Source: Bradyrhizobiaceae bacterium (lineage in GTDB: Bacteria > Pseudomonadota > Alphaproteobacteria > Rhizobiales > Xanthobacteraceae). Taken from it: a stretch of 58,574 bases of DNA. Shown here piece after piece: positions 1-8,199 of the stretch. The stretch covers positions 1-58,574 of the forward strand of contig CANKHJ010000006.1 of the NCBI GenBank assembly GCA_947481635.1, written 5' to 3'. The position numbers and the translations under genes were made by a program. Each line of letters starts with the position of its first letter. Position 1 is the stretch's first letter. The notes under the pieces are model-generated. The model saw nothing but the letters and a program-made list of their open reading frames with translations. It searched no databases and was not told where the DNA came from.

Positions 1-283
1 CGGCCAGGTTCGTGCCGGACAGAAATTCAGCCCCGGCCAGAACGTGATCGTGCTGGTGCGCCCGGAAAACCTGGTGGTCGGCGCTCAGGTCAACGGCAAG
101 CCGGCGATGAACTGGGAAGGCAAGGTCGCGCAATCAATCTTCCGCGGCTCGCATCGCTCGATCGTGGTCGATACCGCCGGCCTGCGGCTCAACGTCGAAG
201 CACCGGCCGTGGACAACGCGCGCGTCGGCGACACCGTCAAGATTACCGTTCCGCACGACCAAGCATGGGCGATTAACGCATAG
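1..283 (+). CDS. ABC transporter ATP-binding protein, C-terminal TOBE domain (5' partial)
   Basis: Only the last 93 codons are inside the window, read in the frame that begins at base 2 and ends at the TAG at 281-283. The visible part contains the 'VLVRPENL' strand and a following beta-rich stretch with 'IFRGSHRSIVV', typical of the TOBE domain that follows the ATPase core in spermidine/putrescine- and iron-type importers (PotA/FbpC group). The nucleotide-binding motifs lie outside the window. It would energise an importer. The orphaned solute-binding protein fragment at 5060-6007 belongs to the same transporter class and could be its former partner, which is inference. Confidence 0.8.
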   Translation, partial: GQVRAGQKFSPGQNVIVLVRPENLVVGAQVNGKPAMNWEGKVAQSIFRGSHRSIVVDTAGLRLNVEAPAVDNARVGDTVKITVPHDQAWAINA

Positions 284-289
284 CCCAAC

Positions 290-365
290 TGTCATCGCCC
301 GCGAAAGCGGGCGATCCAGTAGACGCCGGCGAATATTGGATGCCGCGCTTTCGCGGGGCATGACA
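290..365. repeat. Intergenic palindromic repeat (two hairpins inside an outer inverted repeat)
   Basis: TGTCAT at 290-295 pairs with ATGACA at 360-365. Inside is a perfect hairpin CGCCCGC-GAAA-GCGGGCG (296-313) and a second GC-rich imperfect dyad at 341-360. The layout of two back-to-back hairpins closed by GTCAT/ATGAC ends recurs elsewhere in this window, so it looks like a member of a REP-like family rather than a single terminator. Confidence 0.75.
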
Positions 366-399
366 CTCGATAGAGTGCTGCGATCGAAGGTGAGACACC

Positions 400-2079
400 A
401 TGGCCCGCAAACTGCGCAGCAATTATCCCGAAGGCACGTCGTTGTGGGCGGTGCGACGTGCGCAGTGGCGCGCGCTCGGCCTGACCGATGAAGACATGCT
501 GAAGCCGAAGATCGCGGTGGTGAACACCTCATCCGAGCTCGCGATCTGCTTCTCGCATCTCGATGAAATCTCCAAGGCGGTGAAGGACGCGATCCGCGCG
601 GCGGGCGGCCTACCCTTCGAGATCCGTACCGCGGCGCCGTCGGACTTCATCCACAGCGCCGGCCGCGCTGGCACCTACATTCTACCGACACGCGACTTGA
701 TCACCAACGACATCGAAGTGCAGGTCGGCGGCGCGATGCTCGACGGCATGGTCTGCCTCACCTCCTGCGACAAGACCGTGCCCGGCCACCTGATGGCGGC
801 CGCGCGTCTCAACATTCCGACCATCATGATGGTGTGCGGCTATCAGCCGAGCGGCTCCTACAAGAATCATCACATGGATATCGAGGAGGTGTTCCTCGGC
901 GCCGGACACCATGTGGCCGGCAAGATCACGCTGCAGGAGCTCAAGGAGATGAGCGACAACGCCATCCTGGGCCCAGGCGTCTGTTCGGGCATGGGGACGG
1001 CCAACTCCATGCATATCGTGTGCGAAGCGCTCGGCATGTCGCTGCCCGGCGGCGCGCCGATCTTGGCCAATAGCGAGCGGATGTGGGACTTCGCACGCCG
1101 TACTGGCGCGCGCATCGTGGCGATGATCGAGGAAGACCTGCGCCCACGCGATATCATGACGCCAGAGGCCTTCGCCAATGCGGCGATGGCGATCCTCGCG
1201 GTGTCGGGCTCGATCAACTGCATCAAACACCTGCAAGCGACCGCGATCGAGGGCAAGGTCGACGTCGACGTCTATGCGCAATTCGAGAAGCTCGCCAACA
1301 CCATTCCGGTGCTGTCGGCGGTACGACCGATCGGCGACACCTCGATCGAGGCGTTCGAGGAGGCCGGCGGCGCGCTCGCGCTGATGAAGGAGCTCGAGCA
1401 ATTCGTGAACAAGGGCGCGATGACGGTGAGCGGCAAGTCCGTCGGCCAAAATCTCGCCGACGCCGATGCCTCCAAGAACGACGCGATCCGTGACGTCGGT
1501 CACGCATTGTCGAACAAGCCGGCGATCGTGATCGTGCGCGGCAGCCTCGCGCCGGAAGGCGGGATCGTGAAGCTCGGCTTGCGCGAGGGCAAACGCCTGA
1601 CCTTCTCCGGCACCGCGATCTGCTTCCCGGCCGCCGACCTCGCGATCAAGGCACTGACCGATGGCGTCATCAAGCCGGGCCATGTGGTGATCCTGCGCGG
1701 CCTCGGCGTCCAAGGGGGCCCCGGCATGGGTATGGCCTCGCGCGTGGTGTTCGCGATCGACGGCATGAATCTCGGACCGGAGGTCGCCTTCGTGACCGAT
1801 GGGCAATTGTCCGGCCTGGTGAACAAGGGCCTGGTGATCGGCGAGGTGACCCCGGAAGCCGCGATCGGCGGACCGCTCGGGCTGGTCGAAGATGGCGACC
1901 ACATCTCGATCGACATCGAGGCGCGCACCGCCAACCTCGACGTGCCGGCCGACGTGCTGGCGCAGCGGCGTGCCAAGTTCCAGAAGCCGGTGCACAAGGA
2001 CGAGGGCTGGGTGTCGATCTATCGCCGCTCGGTGCAACCCTTGTCGAAGGGCGCATCGCTGGTCGATCCGGGGCTGTAG
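400..2079 (+). CDS. IlvD/Edd family dehydratase
   Basis: A 559-residue protein of usual length for the IlvD/Edd family, which removes water from a dihydroxy-acid or sugar acid using an Fe-S cluster and Mg2+. Three probable cluster cysteines are at the family positions: Cys50 in 'SSELAICFSH', Cys123 in 'TSCDKTVPGH' (with the Mg-binding Asp-Lys pair) and Cys195 in 'GPGVCSGMGTANSM'. The C-terminal half carries the 'LAPEGGIVK' strand. The ATG follows 'AAGGTGAGACACC'. Whether it acts on 2,3-dihydroxyisovalerate (branched-chain amino acid synthesis) or on an aldonate cannot be told from sequence. Its place among catabolic genes favours a sugar-acid or other hydroxy-acid substrate. Confidence 0.92.
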   Translation: MARKLRSNYPEGTSLWAVRRAQWRALGLTDEDMLKPKIAVVNTSSELAICFSHLDEISKAVKDAIRAAGGLPFEIRTAAPSDFIHSAGRAGTYILPTRDLITNDIEVQVGGAMLDGMVCLTSCDKTVPGHLMAAARLNIPTIMMVCGYQPSGSYKNHHMDIEEVFLGAGHHVAGKITLQELKEMSDNAILGPGVCSGMGTANSMHIVCEALGMSLPGGAPILANSERMWDFARRTGARIVAMIEEDLRPRDIMTPEAFANAAMAILAVSGSINCIKHLQATAIEGKVDVDVYAQFEKLANTIPVLSAVRPIGDTSIEAFEEAGGALALMKELEQFVNKGAMTVSGKSVGQNLADADASKNDAIRDVGHALSNKPAIVIVRGSLAPEGGIVKLGLREGKRLTFSGTAICFPAADLAIKALTDGVIKPGHVVILRGLGVQGGPGMGMASRVVFAIDGMNLGPEVAFVTDGQLSGLVNKGLVIGEVTPEAAIGGPLGLVEDGDHISIDIEARTANLDVPADVLAQRRAKFQKPVHKDEGWVSIYRRSVQPLSKGASLVDPGL

Positions 2080-2115
2080 CCGCTCTCCGTCAGTTCCGTC
2101 CGCCGACCACATCCA

Positions 2116-2148
2116 CCGTCATGGCCGGGCTTGTCCCGGCCATGACGG
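2116..2148. repeat. Perfect 14-bp-arm palindromic repeat downstream of the dehydratase
   Basis: CCGTCATGGCCGGG and its exact reverse complement are separated by CTTGT. The left arm, loop and most of the right arm are identical to bases 49278-49305, so this is a dispersed element. It could also act as a transcription stop for the dehydratase gene, but no T-run follows. Confidence 0.8.
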
Positions 2149-2221
2149 GCGGAGGGTTTTGTGCCCTCTCCATGACGGTGCTCGGTTTGTACGACGGGTA
2201 GGAAAGGCGTAAACTTCGCCG

Positions 2222-3694
2222 ATGCTTGAAACCGCCGAACGTGCCGCCGCCGCTCCGCTGAATTTGCCCGCCGACGGGCTGGTCGCTGTCGTCAAGCGCG
2301 ATTGCCCGACCTGCGTGCTGGTGGCGCCGCTGATCAAGGAATTGTCGGATCGCGGCGTGCCGATCACGGTCTATTCGCAGGACGATCCGAGCTTTCCCGA
2401 TGGCCTGAGCGGCGTCCGCTATGACGACGATCTCGGCTCGTCCTTCGGCCTGAACATCGAATTCGTGCCGACCGTGATCCGCATGGAAGCCGGCCGCGAG
2501 GCCGAGCGCATCTTCGGCTGGAGTCGCGCGCAATGGCAGGCGCTGACCGGCATTCCCGATCTCGGCAAAACTCTCCCCGACATGCGCCCGGCCTGCGGAT
2601 CGAAGACCACCGATCCCGGCATGCAGGCGCGGCTCAAGGTGCGCTTCAGCCAGACCGGCCTCGCTTCGCGCCGCATTCCGGTGCCGCGCGAGATCGACCC
2701 GCTCGAACTGGTGCATGAGCGCGGCTGGAGCGATGGCCTGCCGCTGGTGCCGCCGACCGAAGAACGCGTGATGCTGATGCTCGAAGGCACCGCGCGCGAT
2801 CCGAAGGAAGTGGTCGGCCTGATGCCGCCGAACCGCGTCGAATGCACCGTCGAGAAGATCGCGATCAACGCCGTGATGGCCGGCTGCAAGCCGGAATATC
2901 TGCCGGTCGTGATCACCGCGGTCGAGGCCGCGCTGATCCCCGAATTCGGATTGCATGGCGTGCTGGCGACCACCAACGCGGTCGCGCCGGTGATCATGGT
3001 CAACGGGCCGATCGCCAAAGGCATCGGCATGAATTCCAAGGGCAACGTGCTCGGCCAAGGTTTCCGCGCCAACGCGACCATCGGGCGCGCGCTACAGCTG
3101 GTGGTGCGCAATGTCGGCGGCGGGCGCCCGCAGGAGGTCGACCGCGCGGTGTTCGGCAATCCGGGCAAATACACCTTCTGCTTCGCCGAAGACGAAGACG
3201 ACGGTATCTGGCCCACCTATGCCGAGGAACGCGGCTTCAAGCGCGGCACCTCGACGGTCACGCTGTTTCCCGGCGACGGCAACACGCCGATCATCGATCA
3301 TATCTCGCGCGAGCCGGAAGGCCTGGTGCAGTCCTATGCCGGCTGCCTGCGCTCGCTCTACAATCCCGGCCAGATCAACGACGTGTCGGCTTTCATCCTG
3401 GTGTCGCCGGAACACGCGCAGGTATTCTACGACGCTGGCTGGTCGAAACAGCGCGTCAAGGATGAACTCTACGCCCGGCTGAAACTGCGGCGCGACGAGA
3501 TCCTCGAAGGCCGCCAGGGCATCGGCAGCATGAAGCCGGAAGACCTCACCGACCCGAATCGATTGTTTCCGAAATTCCGCACCGGCAGCCTCAATCTCGC
3601 GCGCGCCGGCGGCAGCGCCGGCAAATATTCGGCGATCATCTCGGGGCTAGGCTCCATCACCATTAATCCCTGCATCAAGGAGGTCCGCTTATGA
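2222..3694 (+). CDS. Thioredoxin-fold protein with a large C-terminal domain, partner of the UGSC selenoprotein
   Basis: A 490-residue protein without signal peptide. Residues about 18-110 look like a thioredoxin fold, with a CPTC redox motif (Cys28-Cys31) and a 'VPTV' cis-proline strand near residue 83. Residues about 155-490 form a separate domain that starts with 'ERGWSDGLPLVPPT' and has the glycine-rich 'IAKGIGMNSKGN'. I recall this domain beside UGSC-family genes but cannot name an activity. The stop codon overlaps the next start (ATGA), so the two proteins are probably made together. A dithiol fold coupled to a Sec/Cys-rich protein suggests that this product reduces or cooperates with the selenoprotein, which is inference. 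The start is the first ATG after 'AGGAAAGG'. Confidence 0.75.
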   Translation: MLETAERAAAAPLNLPADGLVAVVKRDCPTCVLVAPLIKELSDRGVPITVYSQDDPSFPDGLSGVRYDDDLGSSFGLNIEFVPTVIRMEAGREAERIFGWSRAQWQALTGIPDLGKTLPDMRPACGSKTTDPGMQARLKVRFSQTGLASRRIPVPREIDPLELVHERGWSDGLPLVPPTEERVMLMLEGTARDPKEVVGLMPPNRVECTVEKIAINAVMAGCKPEYLPVVITAVEAALIPEFGLHGVLATTNAVAPVIMVNGPIAKGIGMNSKGNVLGQGFRANATIGRALQLVVRNVGGGRPQEVDRAVFGNPGKYTFCFAEDEDDGIWPTYAEERGFKRGTSTVTLFPGDGNTPIIDHISREPEGLVQSYAGCLRSLYNPGQINDVSAFILVSPEHAQVFYDAGWSKQRVKDELYARLKLRRDEILEGRQGIGSMKPEDLTDPNRLFPKFRTGSLNLARAGGSAGKYSAIISGLGSITINPCIKEVRL

Positions 3695-4227
3695 CCGAAA
3701 CATCCGCTGAAGTATTCTTGCTCGACCCGACGGCGGAATCCTCACCGGTGATGATGCCGCGGCTGAAGCGGCCGGCCTCGATCGAAGGCATGACCATCGG
3801 CCTGCTCGACATCGCCAAGCAGCGCGGCGACGTGTTCCTCGACCGGCTCGACGAACGCCTCACCACCAACGGCTTCAAGGTCGAACGCTTCGCCAAGCCG
3901 CGTTTCTCGATCGTCGCGCCCGACGCGCTGAAACAAGAGATGCAGAGCCGCGTTCAGGTGGTGATCGAAGGCCTCGCCGATTGAGGGTCCTGCACGTCGT
4001 GCTGTATGCATGACATCAAGGATCTCGAATCTCGCGGCATTCTCGCGGTCGGCGTCGCGACGACGGAATTCGTCCAGGCGGCCGCTGTGCAGAACGGCTT
4101 CCTCGGCTACGACCCGGCGGTCGTGTTCGTGCAGCACCCCATTCAAGATCGTACGGATGATGAAATCCGCGCGCTCGCGGATATTGCGTTCGACGAAATC
4201 ATGGCGAAGCTGCAAGATAAGCCATGA
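3691..4227 (+). CDS. UGSC-family selenoprotein, read through in-frame TGA
   Basis: The frame opens at ATG 3691 (overlapping the upstream stop), meets TGA at 3982-3984 and continues without interruption to TGA 4225-4227. Read with TGA as selenocysteine, the product has 178 residues with Sec98 in the motif U-G-S-C followed by T-S-C-C. This motif names the UGSC (seleno)protein family as I recall it; some members have Cys in place of Sec. Both sides of the TGA have the codon bias and periodicity of a real gene. The downstream part has no ribosome-binding site before its first ATG (4006), so it is unlikely to be a separate gene. The exact reaction is unknown. Four thiol/selenol residues within eight positions (98, 101, 104, 105) imply redox or metal chemistry. 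A conventional gene finder would end it at residue 97. Confidence 0.85.
3985..4014 (+). promoter_or_regulatory. Candidate bacterial SECIS hairpin just after the Sec codon
   Basis: Directly after the TGA, the RNA can pair GUC (3987-3989) with GAC (4012-4014) and UGCA (3991-3994) with UGCA (4007-4010), with one C-U mismatch between them. The apical loop is 12 nt and has GU at its second and third positions, as bacterial SECIS loops usually do. The loop G is about 12 nt from the UGA, closer than the 16 nt or more usual for bacterial SECIS, so the fold is only a candidate. An alternative small hairpin GCAC-GUC-GUGC (3992-4002) lies inside it. Confidence 0.4.
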
Positions 4228-4238
4228 CGTGAACTCCC

Positions 4239-4547
4239 ATGAATGCGCTTCCGCTCGGCATCGTCCTCGGCTTGATCTGCGGCGCGGCGTCGGTCGCGCT
4301 GATGCTGCCGATGTCGTTTCCCGACAAGCCGACCGCGCTGGCAGCAGCCTTCGCCAGCCGGTTTATGCTCGGGCTATTTAGCGCGACTGTGACGCTGTCG
4401 CTGCATCCGATCCTGGCCGGCGCAGTGGTCGGGCTCCTGGTCAGCATTCCAGACGCGCTGATCACCAAGGCCTATGTTCCGATTCTCGGCCTCGGGCTGG
4501 CGTTCGGGCTTATCTGCGGCGTTGCGGTCACGTACCTCCGGACCTAG
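4239..4547 (+). CDS. Small hydrophobic membrane protein of unknown function
   Basis: A 102-residue protein made almost entirely of hydrophobic stretches: about residues 4-27, 38-52, 54-70 and 80-98, so three or four membrane segments. 'GLICGAAS' near the N-terminus and 'GLICGVAV' near the C-terminus are similar and hint at an internal repeat. It begins 11 bases after the selenoprotein stop and on the same strand, so it may be the last gene of that operon. The Shine-Dalgarno sequence is weak. I do not recognise the family. Confidence 0.65.
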   Translation: MNALPLGIVLGLICGAASVALMLPMSFPDKPTALAAAFASRFMLGLFSATVTLSLHPILAGAVVGLLVSIPDALITKAYVPILGLGLAFGLICGVAVTYLRT

Positions 4548-4643
4548 TTCCGACCCATCCGGCATTTCGGGAAAAAGGCGGCTTGCCTGACGCCCGTCGC
4601 GCCCTCGTGCTATAAAATCAGACCTTCGTCGTAGTGCCCTTGC

Positions 4644-5060
4644 ATGCCGTCCGGATATCCCATCGTCGACTGCGACATCCACGCCACAGTGCCGAGCTTC
4701 AAGGTTCTGCTGCCGTATCTGGACGATTACTGGCGCGAGCATTTCGAGTCGCGCGTCACCGACAATCTTGCGCTCAACATGACCTCGTCGCCGCCGAACG
4801 CGCCGCTGTCGATCCGCCCGGACTGGAAGCCCAAGGCCGGGCTGCCGAGTTCCAAGGTCGAGGAAGTCAGCCAGCATGCGCTCGACGCCTTCGGCTCGAG
4901 TTTCAGCATCTTCAATCCGGTCGGCTTCGCGCAGGTGATGCATGCCGAGGACATGGCGGCCGTGCTGTGCCGCGCGGTCAACGACCTGATCGCCAAGAAA
5001 TGGCTCGATCGCGACCCGCGGCTGCTCTATCGCTGGTCGGATCGCGGCCGCGTCACGCGG
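4644..5060 (+). pseudogene. Amidohydrolase (PF04909-type), N-terminal third only, truncated
   Basis: The first 127 codons match the start of the intact amidohydrolase at 20276-21388 closely by eye: 'IVDCDIHATVPS', 'YLDDYWREHF', 'SSPPNAPLSIRPDW', 'LDAFGSSFSI' and 'KKWLDRDPRL' all have counterparts in the same order. Homology stops at about base 5024. The frame then runs on into arginine/serine-rich residues that are only the out-of-frame reading of the next gene. The metal-site His and Asp of the C-terminal two thirds are missing, so it cannot be an active enzyme. Confidence 0.8.
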
Positions 5061-6007
5061 CGGTTCCCGACTCGGTCATCGAAGGCGCGAAGAAGGAAGG
5101 CGCTGTGCTCTGGTATGACGGCTACGCACGCGAGGATGGCGAGAAGGTGCTGGCCGAATTCCAGAAGGCCTATCCCTTCGTCAAGAACGCCCAGTATGTC
5201 GAACTGCCGGCGGCGCAGAAACAGGCGCGGCTGACCCAGGAATGCCTCGCGGGCGGACCGACCACCGACATCTATCTCAACGGCGCCTCGACGGTGCAGC
5301 AGGTGGTGAAGCAGGGCTTCTTCCACGACGTGAACTGGAAGGAACTCGGCGTTCCCGAGGCCGCGATCGAAAGCAAGAACATGGTGTGGATCGCCACCGC
5401 CATCAATTGCGCGGTCTACAACACCCAGAAGGTGAAGGAGGCCGACGCGCCGAAGACCTGGGAAGACCTGCTCGATCCGAAATGGAAAGGCCGTGTCGGC
5501 TGCTGGCAGCGCCCTGCGGGCATCATGTATCTGTCGCCGGTTTATGGCGAGGAGAAGACCCGCGAATACGCCCGCAAGTTCGCCGTCAACGAGCCGCGGC
5601 TGTTCCCCGGCACGTTCCAGGTGTCGCAAGCGGTCGGCGCCGGCGAGGTCGATGTCGGCTTCGGCGCCGTCGACTCGGCGCAGCGCATCGTCATGCGCGG
5701 CGCGCCGCTGAAGATCCTGGTGCTGGAGCCGGTGCCGCTCTCCCTGCTCTATGCCGGCCTGGTGAAATTCGGCAAGAACCCGAATACCGGCAAGCTGCTG
5801 ATCTCATGGCTCGAGACCAAGGACGGCGCGATGGCGTTTGAAAACGCCACGCAACGCGGCCATCTGCCGGTGAAGGAAACCAAGACCGCGCAGTTGCTGG
5901 AGGGCAAGAAGCACTCCTATTACGGCGCGCAATACGAAATCGAGAAGTCCGACCACCTCAACGCGTTCGAGGCGGAGCTCGCGAAGATCATTGCGCGGCG
6001 GGGGTAA
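5060..6007 (+). pseudogene. Extracellular solute-binding protein lacking its N-terminus, fused to the amidohydrolase remnant
   Basis: From about 5060 the +2 frame reads a nearly complete periplasmic binding protein of the iron/polyamine (type 2) class. It starts with 'VPDSVIEGAKKEGAVLWYD', continues with 'TWEDLLDPKWKGRVG' and ends 'AFEAELAKIIARRG' before TAA. The signal peptide and start codon that should precede it are gone, replaced by the amidohydrolase fragment in another frame. The open frame can be extended upstream to an ATG at 4634, but those residues are a shifted reading of the amidohydrolase. Without export signal it should not work as a receptor. It may once have served the transporter whose ATPase ends at 283. 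Confidence 0.75.
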
Positions 6008-6029
6008 CAGGTCTGCACCCCCGCGAAGA

Positions 6030-7085
6030 TTACGCCGCGCGAAGCGCCGCGTTGCCCTGCCCGCCGACGATCACCGGTGCGGCGCCAATCCATGGACCGT
6101 GCGGCAACAGCAGCCGCGCAGTGACCACCGCGAGCGATCCCTCCGCGAACGCAACGTCGCCGCCGGTTTCGGAGACCTTCTCGAGCGGGTAACTGCCGAC
6201 GCAGCTTTCCGCGATATAGCCCTCGATGTCCGGATGGACGAACTGCGCCGAGAACGGCTGGCCCGGCTTGAGTCCAGCGAGCGCCTGCGCGAACCAGGCA
6301 TCCGCATCACGATCCGCAGCATCCTGCGAGAAGGTGCGCGCGCGGCGCACCCAGATGCCTTTGTAGGCAACCGAGGCACGCACCGCGAAACGCGATCCGA
6401 GCGGGGCCGCACCGGACACCCGCGCGAACGCGGCGCGTTCCGCAAGATCGACGGCGATGTGGACATAGGCTTCTTCGGCGCCGGCGAGTCGCGCGGCCTT
6501 CTCGACCGCGCCGACCACGGCGCCGGCGTCCCGCATCGTGGCGACGTCGACCTGCGCCAGCGCGTCGGTCGCGATCGTGTTCGCCTTCGCCAGCAGTCCG
6601 CGCTCGGCGTCGTCGATCACACGGCGCGCTTCGGCGAACGCCTTGCCGCCCTCGACCAGGACAACCTGCGGCGCGGCTTCGGTCAGGTCCTCGTAGAGAC
6701 CATTCGGCAGCGCATCCATTTCGAGAATGCCGATGCGCTTGATGGTCGGATCGGCCGCGACACGCTCGCCGACCGTCTTGCCCGGCCGCATCGTATTGAC
6801 CAGTTCGCCGACCGGCTTCACCGAATTGATCCACTTCGCGACGCGCTTCGACAGCGCGGTGGCGAACACCGGCTCGCCCTCGCGCGGCACATAGAGCAGC
6901 GCATCGGCCCAGTAAGGCGTGAAAGCCGTGACCCAGGTCACCGCGCTCGGCCGCGGAAAATTGGTGTACATGATCAGCGCATCGAGATTCTGCGCGCGCA
7001 TCGCGGCGCGCAGCCGCGTCAGCCGCTCGGCCAGCGCGGAGGCCGGCACTTCATCGGTATTCCAGGCCATCAAGCCGCGACGCAT
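6030..7085 (-). CDS. M24/creatinase-fold protein, probably non-metal (degenerate peptidase)
   Basis: A 351-residue protein with a creatinase-type N-terminal domain ('RLTRLRAAMRAQNLDALIMYTNFPRPSAVTWVT'; split here only for description) and a C-terminal pita-bread-like domain. That domain shows none of the usual five M24 metal ligands (Asp, Asp, His, Glu, Glu) in recognisable context. It is the last gene of the minus-strand transporter/hydantoinase operon, 12 bases after a second M24-like gene. A pair of divergent M24 subunits could form one enzyme that acts on an open-chain amide released by HyuAB. Creatinase itself is a metal-free member of the fold. The activity is unknown. Confidence 0.75.
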   Translation of the reverse strand: MRRGLMAWNTDEVPASALAERLTRLRAAMRAQNLDALIMYTNFPRPSAVTWVTAFTPYWADALLYVPREGEPVFATALSKRVAKWINSVKPVGELVNTMRPGKTVGERVAADPTIKRIGILEMDALPNGLYEDLTEAAPQVVLVEGGKAFAEARRVIDDAERGLLAKANTIATDALAQVDVATMRDAGAVVGAVEKAARLAGAEEAYVHIAVDLAERAAFARVSGAAPLGSRFAVRASVAYKGIWVRRARTFSQDAADRDADAWFAQALAGLKPGQPFSAQFVHPDIEGYIAESCVGSYPLEKVSETGGDVAFAEGSLAVVTARLLLPHGPWIGAAPVIVGGQGNAALRAA

Positions 7086-7097
7086 GACAGAAGCTCC

Positions 7098-8198
7098 TTA
7101 TTGCGCCGGAACGCTGAATAATTCGCGCGGCGTGCGCGTGAACAGCTCATGGCCGTCCTGCGTCACCGTCATGATGTCGCCGAGCACCATGTAGCCGACA
7201 GTCGGATTATAGGTGTTCGGATGCACGATGATGGTCATGCCGGCTTCGAGCGGCGTGTGTACGTCTTCCAGGATCTGCGGCTTGGTGTCGGCGAACAGGC
7301 CGAGGCCGTGGCCGCGCACGCGGGTATATTCGCTGGTGACGTAATCGCCGAGCCCGTGCCTGCGGAACACGTCATTCTCGGCCTTGGCGACCTCGGACGC
7401 CTTGGTGCCGTGGCGCACGATGGCGATGCCGGCTTCCATCGCTTCCTTGTAGACATTGAACGCGGTGAGCTGATCGGCCGAGGCTTCGCCGACCACCAGG
7501 GTACGACAGATCTGCGCGTAGTAGCCGTCGACATTCGGCGTCAGTTCGGTGGTGACGAGGTCACCCTGCTTGATGATTTTGCCGGCCGGCGGCGCCATGC
7601 CGCGCACTTCCGGACCACCGACGCCCATGATCATGAAATTGTCGTCGACGCCGCGCGAGCGGTAGAACGCCTCGACCTCGGCGATCAGTTCATAATCGGC
7701 GCGGCCGACGCGCGCCGCGGTCTTGAACACCGCATAGCCTTCGTCGGCGAGCTTCGCCGAACGGCGGATCGCATCGACCTCGGAGGTGAGCTTGTTCATC
7801 AGCAGATTGTCGATGAAGGCGGTCTCGTCGGTGAGGCGCAGGTCCTTCCGGCGTGCGGCGAGCCGGCGCGGCAGCAGCTTGAACGGCCCGGCGCCGATGC
7901 GCGCATTGCCCGCACGCTCCATCGCCTTCTCGACCTCGGCGATGATATTCGGCGTGTAGACAACCGTGAGATCCGGCGATTCGACCGAGGCACGTTCCGC
8001 TTCCAGCGGCGAGTCGAGATAAAGCGTCACCTCGCCGTCGCGCCGCGCGACCGCCAGCCCCTGCCCTTCGAGCAACCCGTAATCCGCGACGTAACGCAGA
8101 TAATCGCCCTGCCACGCGTTGCCGTAGACCACGAGCACATCGAGCTCGCGCTCGGTCATGGCTTTGAACAGTCTCTTGCGGCGGTCGTTGCTGATCAT
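7098..8198 (-). CDS. M24-family (Xaa-Pro peptidase/creatinase-like) protein
   Basis: The start chosen is ATG at 8198, giving 366 residues ('MISNDRRKRLFKAMTEREL'). A longer frame exists but would run deep into hyuB, whose stop is at 8200-8202. The C-terminal catalytic domain keeps the family's 'RGHGLGL' histidine and a 'HPNTYNP' turn. The first two Asp ligands read Glu ('VTTELTP') and Gln ('YYAQICRT'), and the last acidic site reads 'LGDIMTV'. This suggests a metal-independent, creatinase-like mechanism or a changed metal site. It is co-transcribed with hyuAB and the TauABC-type importer. The natural substrate may be a carbamoyl or amidino compound, which is inference. Confidence 0.82.
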   Translation of the reverse strand: MISNDRRKRLFKAMTERELDVLVVYGNAWQGDYLRYVADYGLLEGQGLAVARRDGEVTLYLDSPLEAERASVESPDLTVVYTPNIIAEVEKAMERAGNARIGAGPFKLLPRRLAARRKDLRLTDETAFIDNLLMNKLTSEVDAIRRSAKLADEGYAVFKTAARVGRADYELIAEVEAFYRSRGVDDNFMIMGVGGPEVRGMAPPAGKIIKQGDLVTTELTPNVDGYYAQICRTLVVGEASADQLTAFNVYKEAMEAGIAIVRHGTKASEVAKAENDVFRRHGLGDYVTSEYTRVRGHGLGLFADTKPQILEDVHTPLEAGMTIIVHPNTYNPTVGYMVLGDIMTVTQDGHELFTRTPRELFSVPAQ

Positions 8199-8199
8199 G

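Noticed and set aside
682-2112. 476-residue minus-strand open frame over the dehydratase
   Set aside because: The opposite strand has a full-length conserved enzyme. The shadow shows only His/Arg/Asp-rich low-complexity residues.
4033-4047. CGCG-GCATTCT-CGCG hairpin as the SECIS element
   Set aside because: Its loop lacks the GU expected in bacterial SECIS loops, although its distance from the UGA is better than that of the 3987-4014 fold.
4006-4227. Separate 73-residue gene after the TGA at 3982
   Set aside because: There is no ribosome-binding site, and it is in the same frame as the upstream part. The UGSC motif at the junction favours one selenoprotein.
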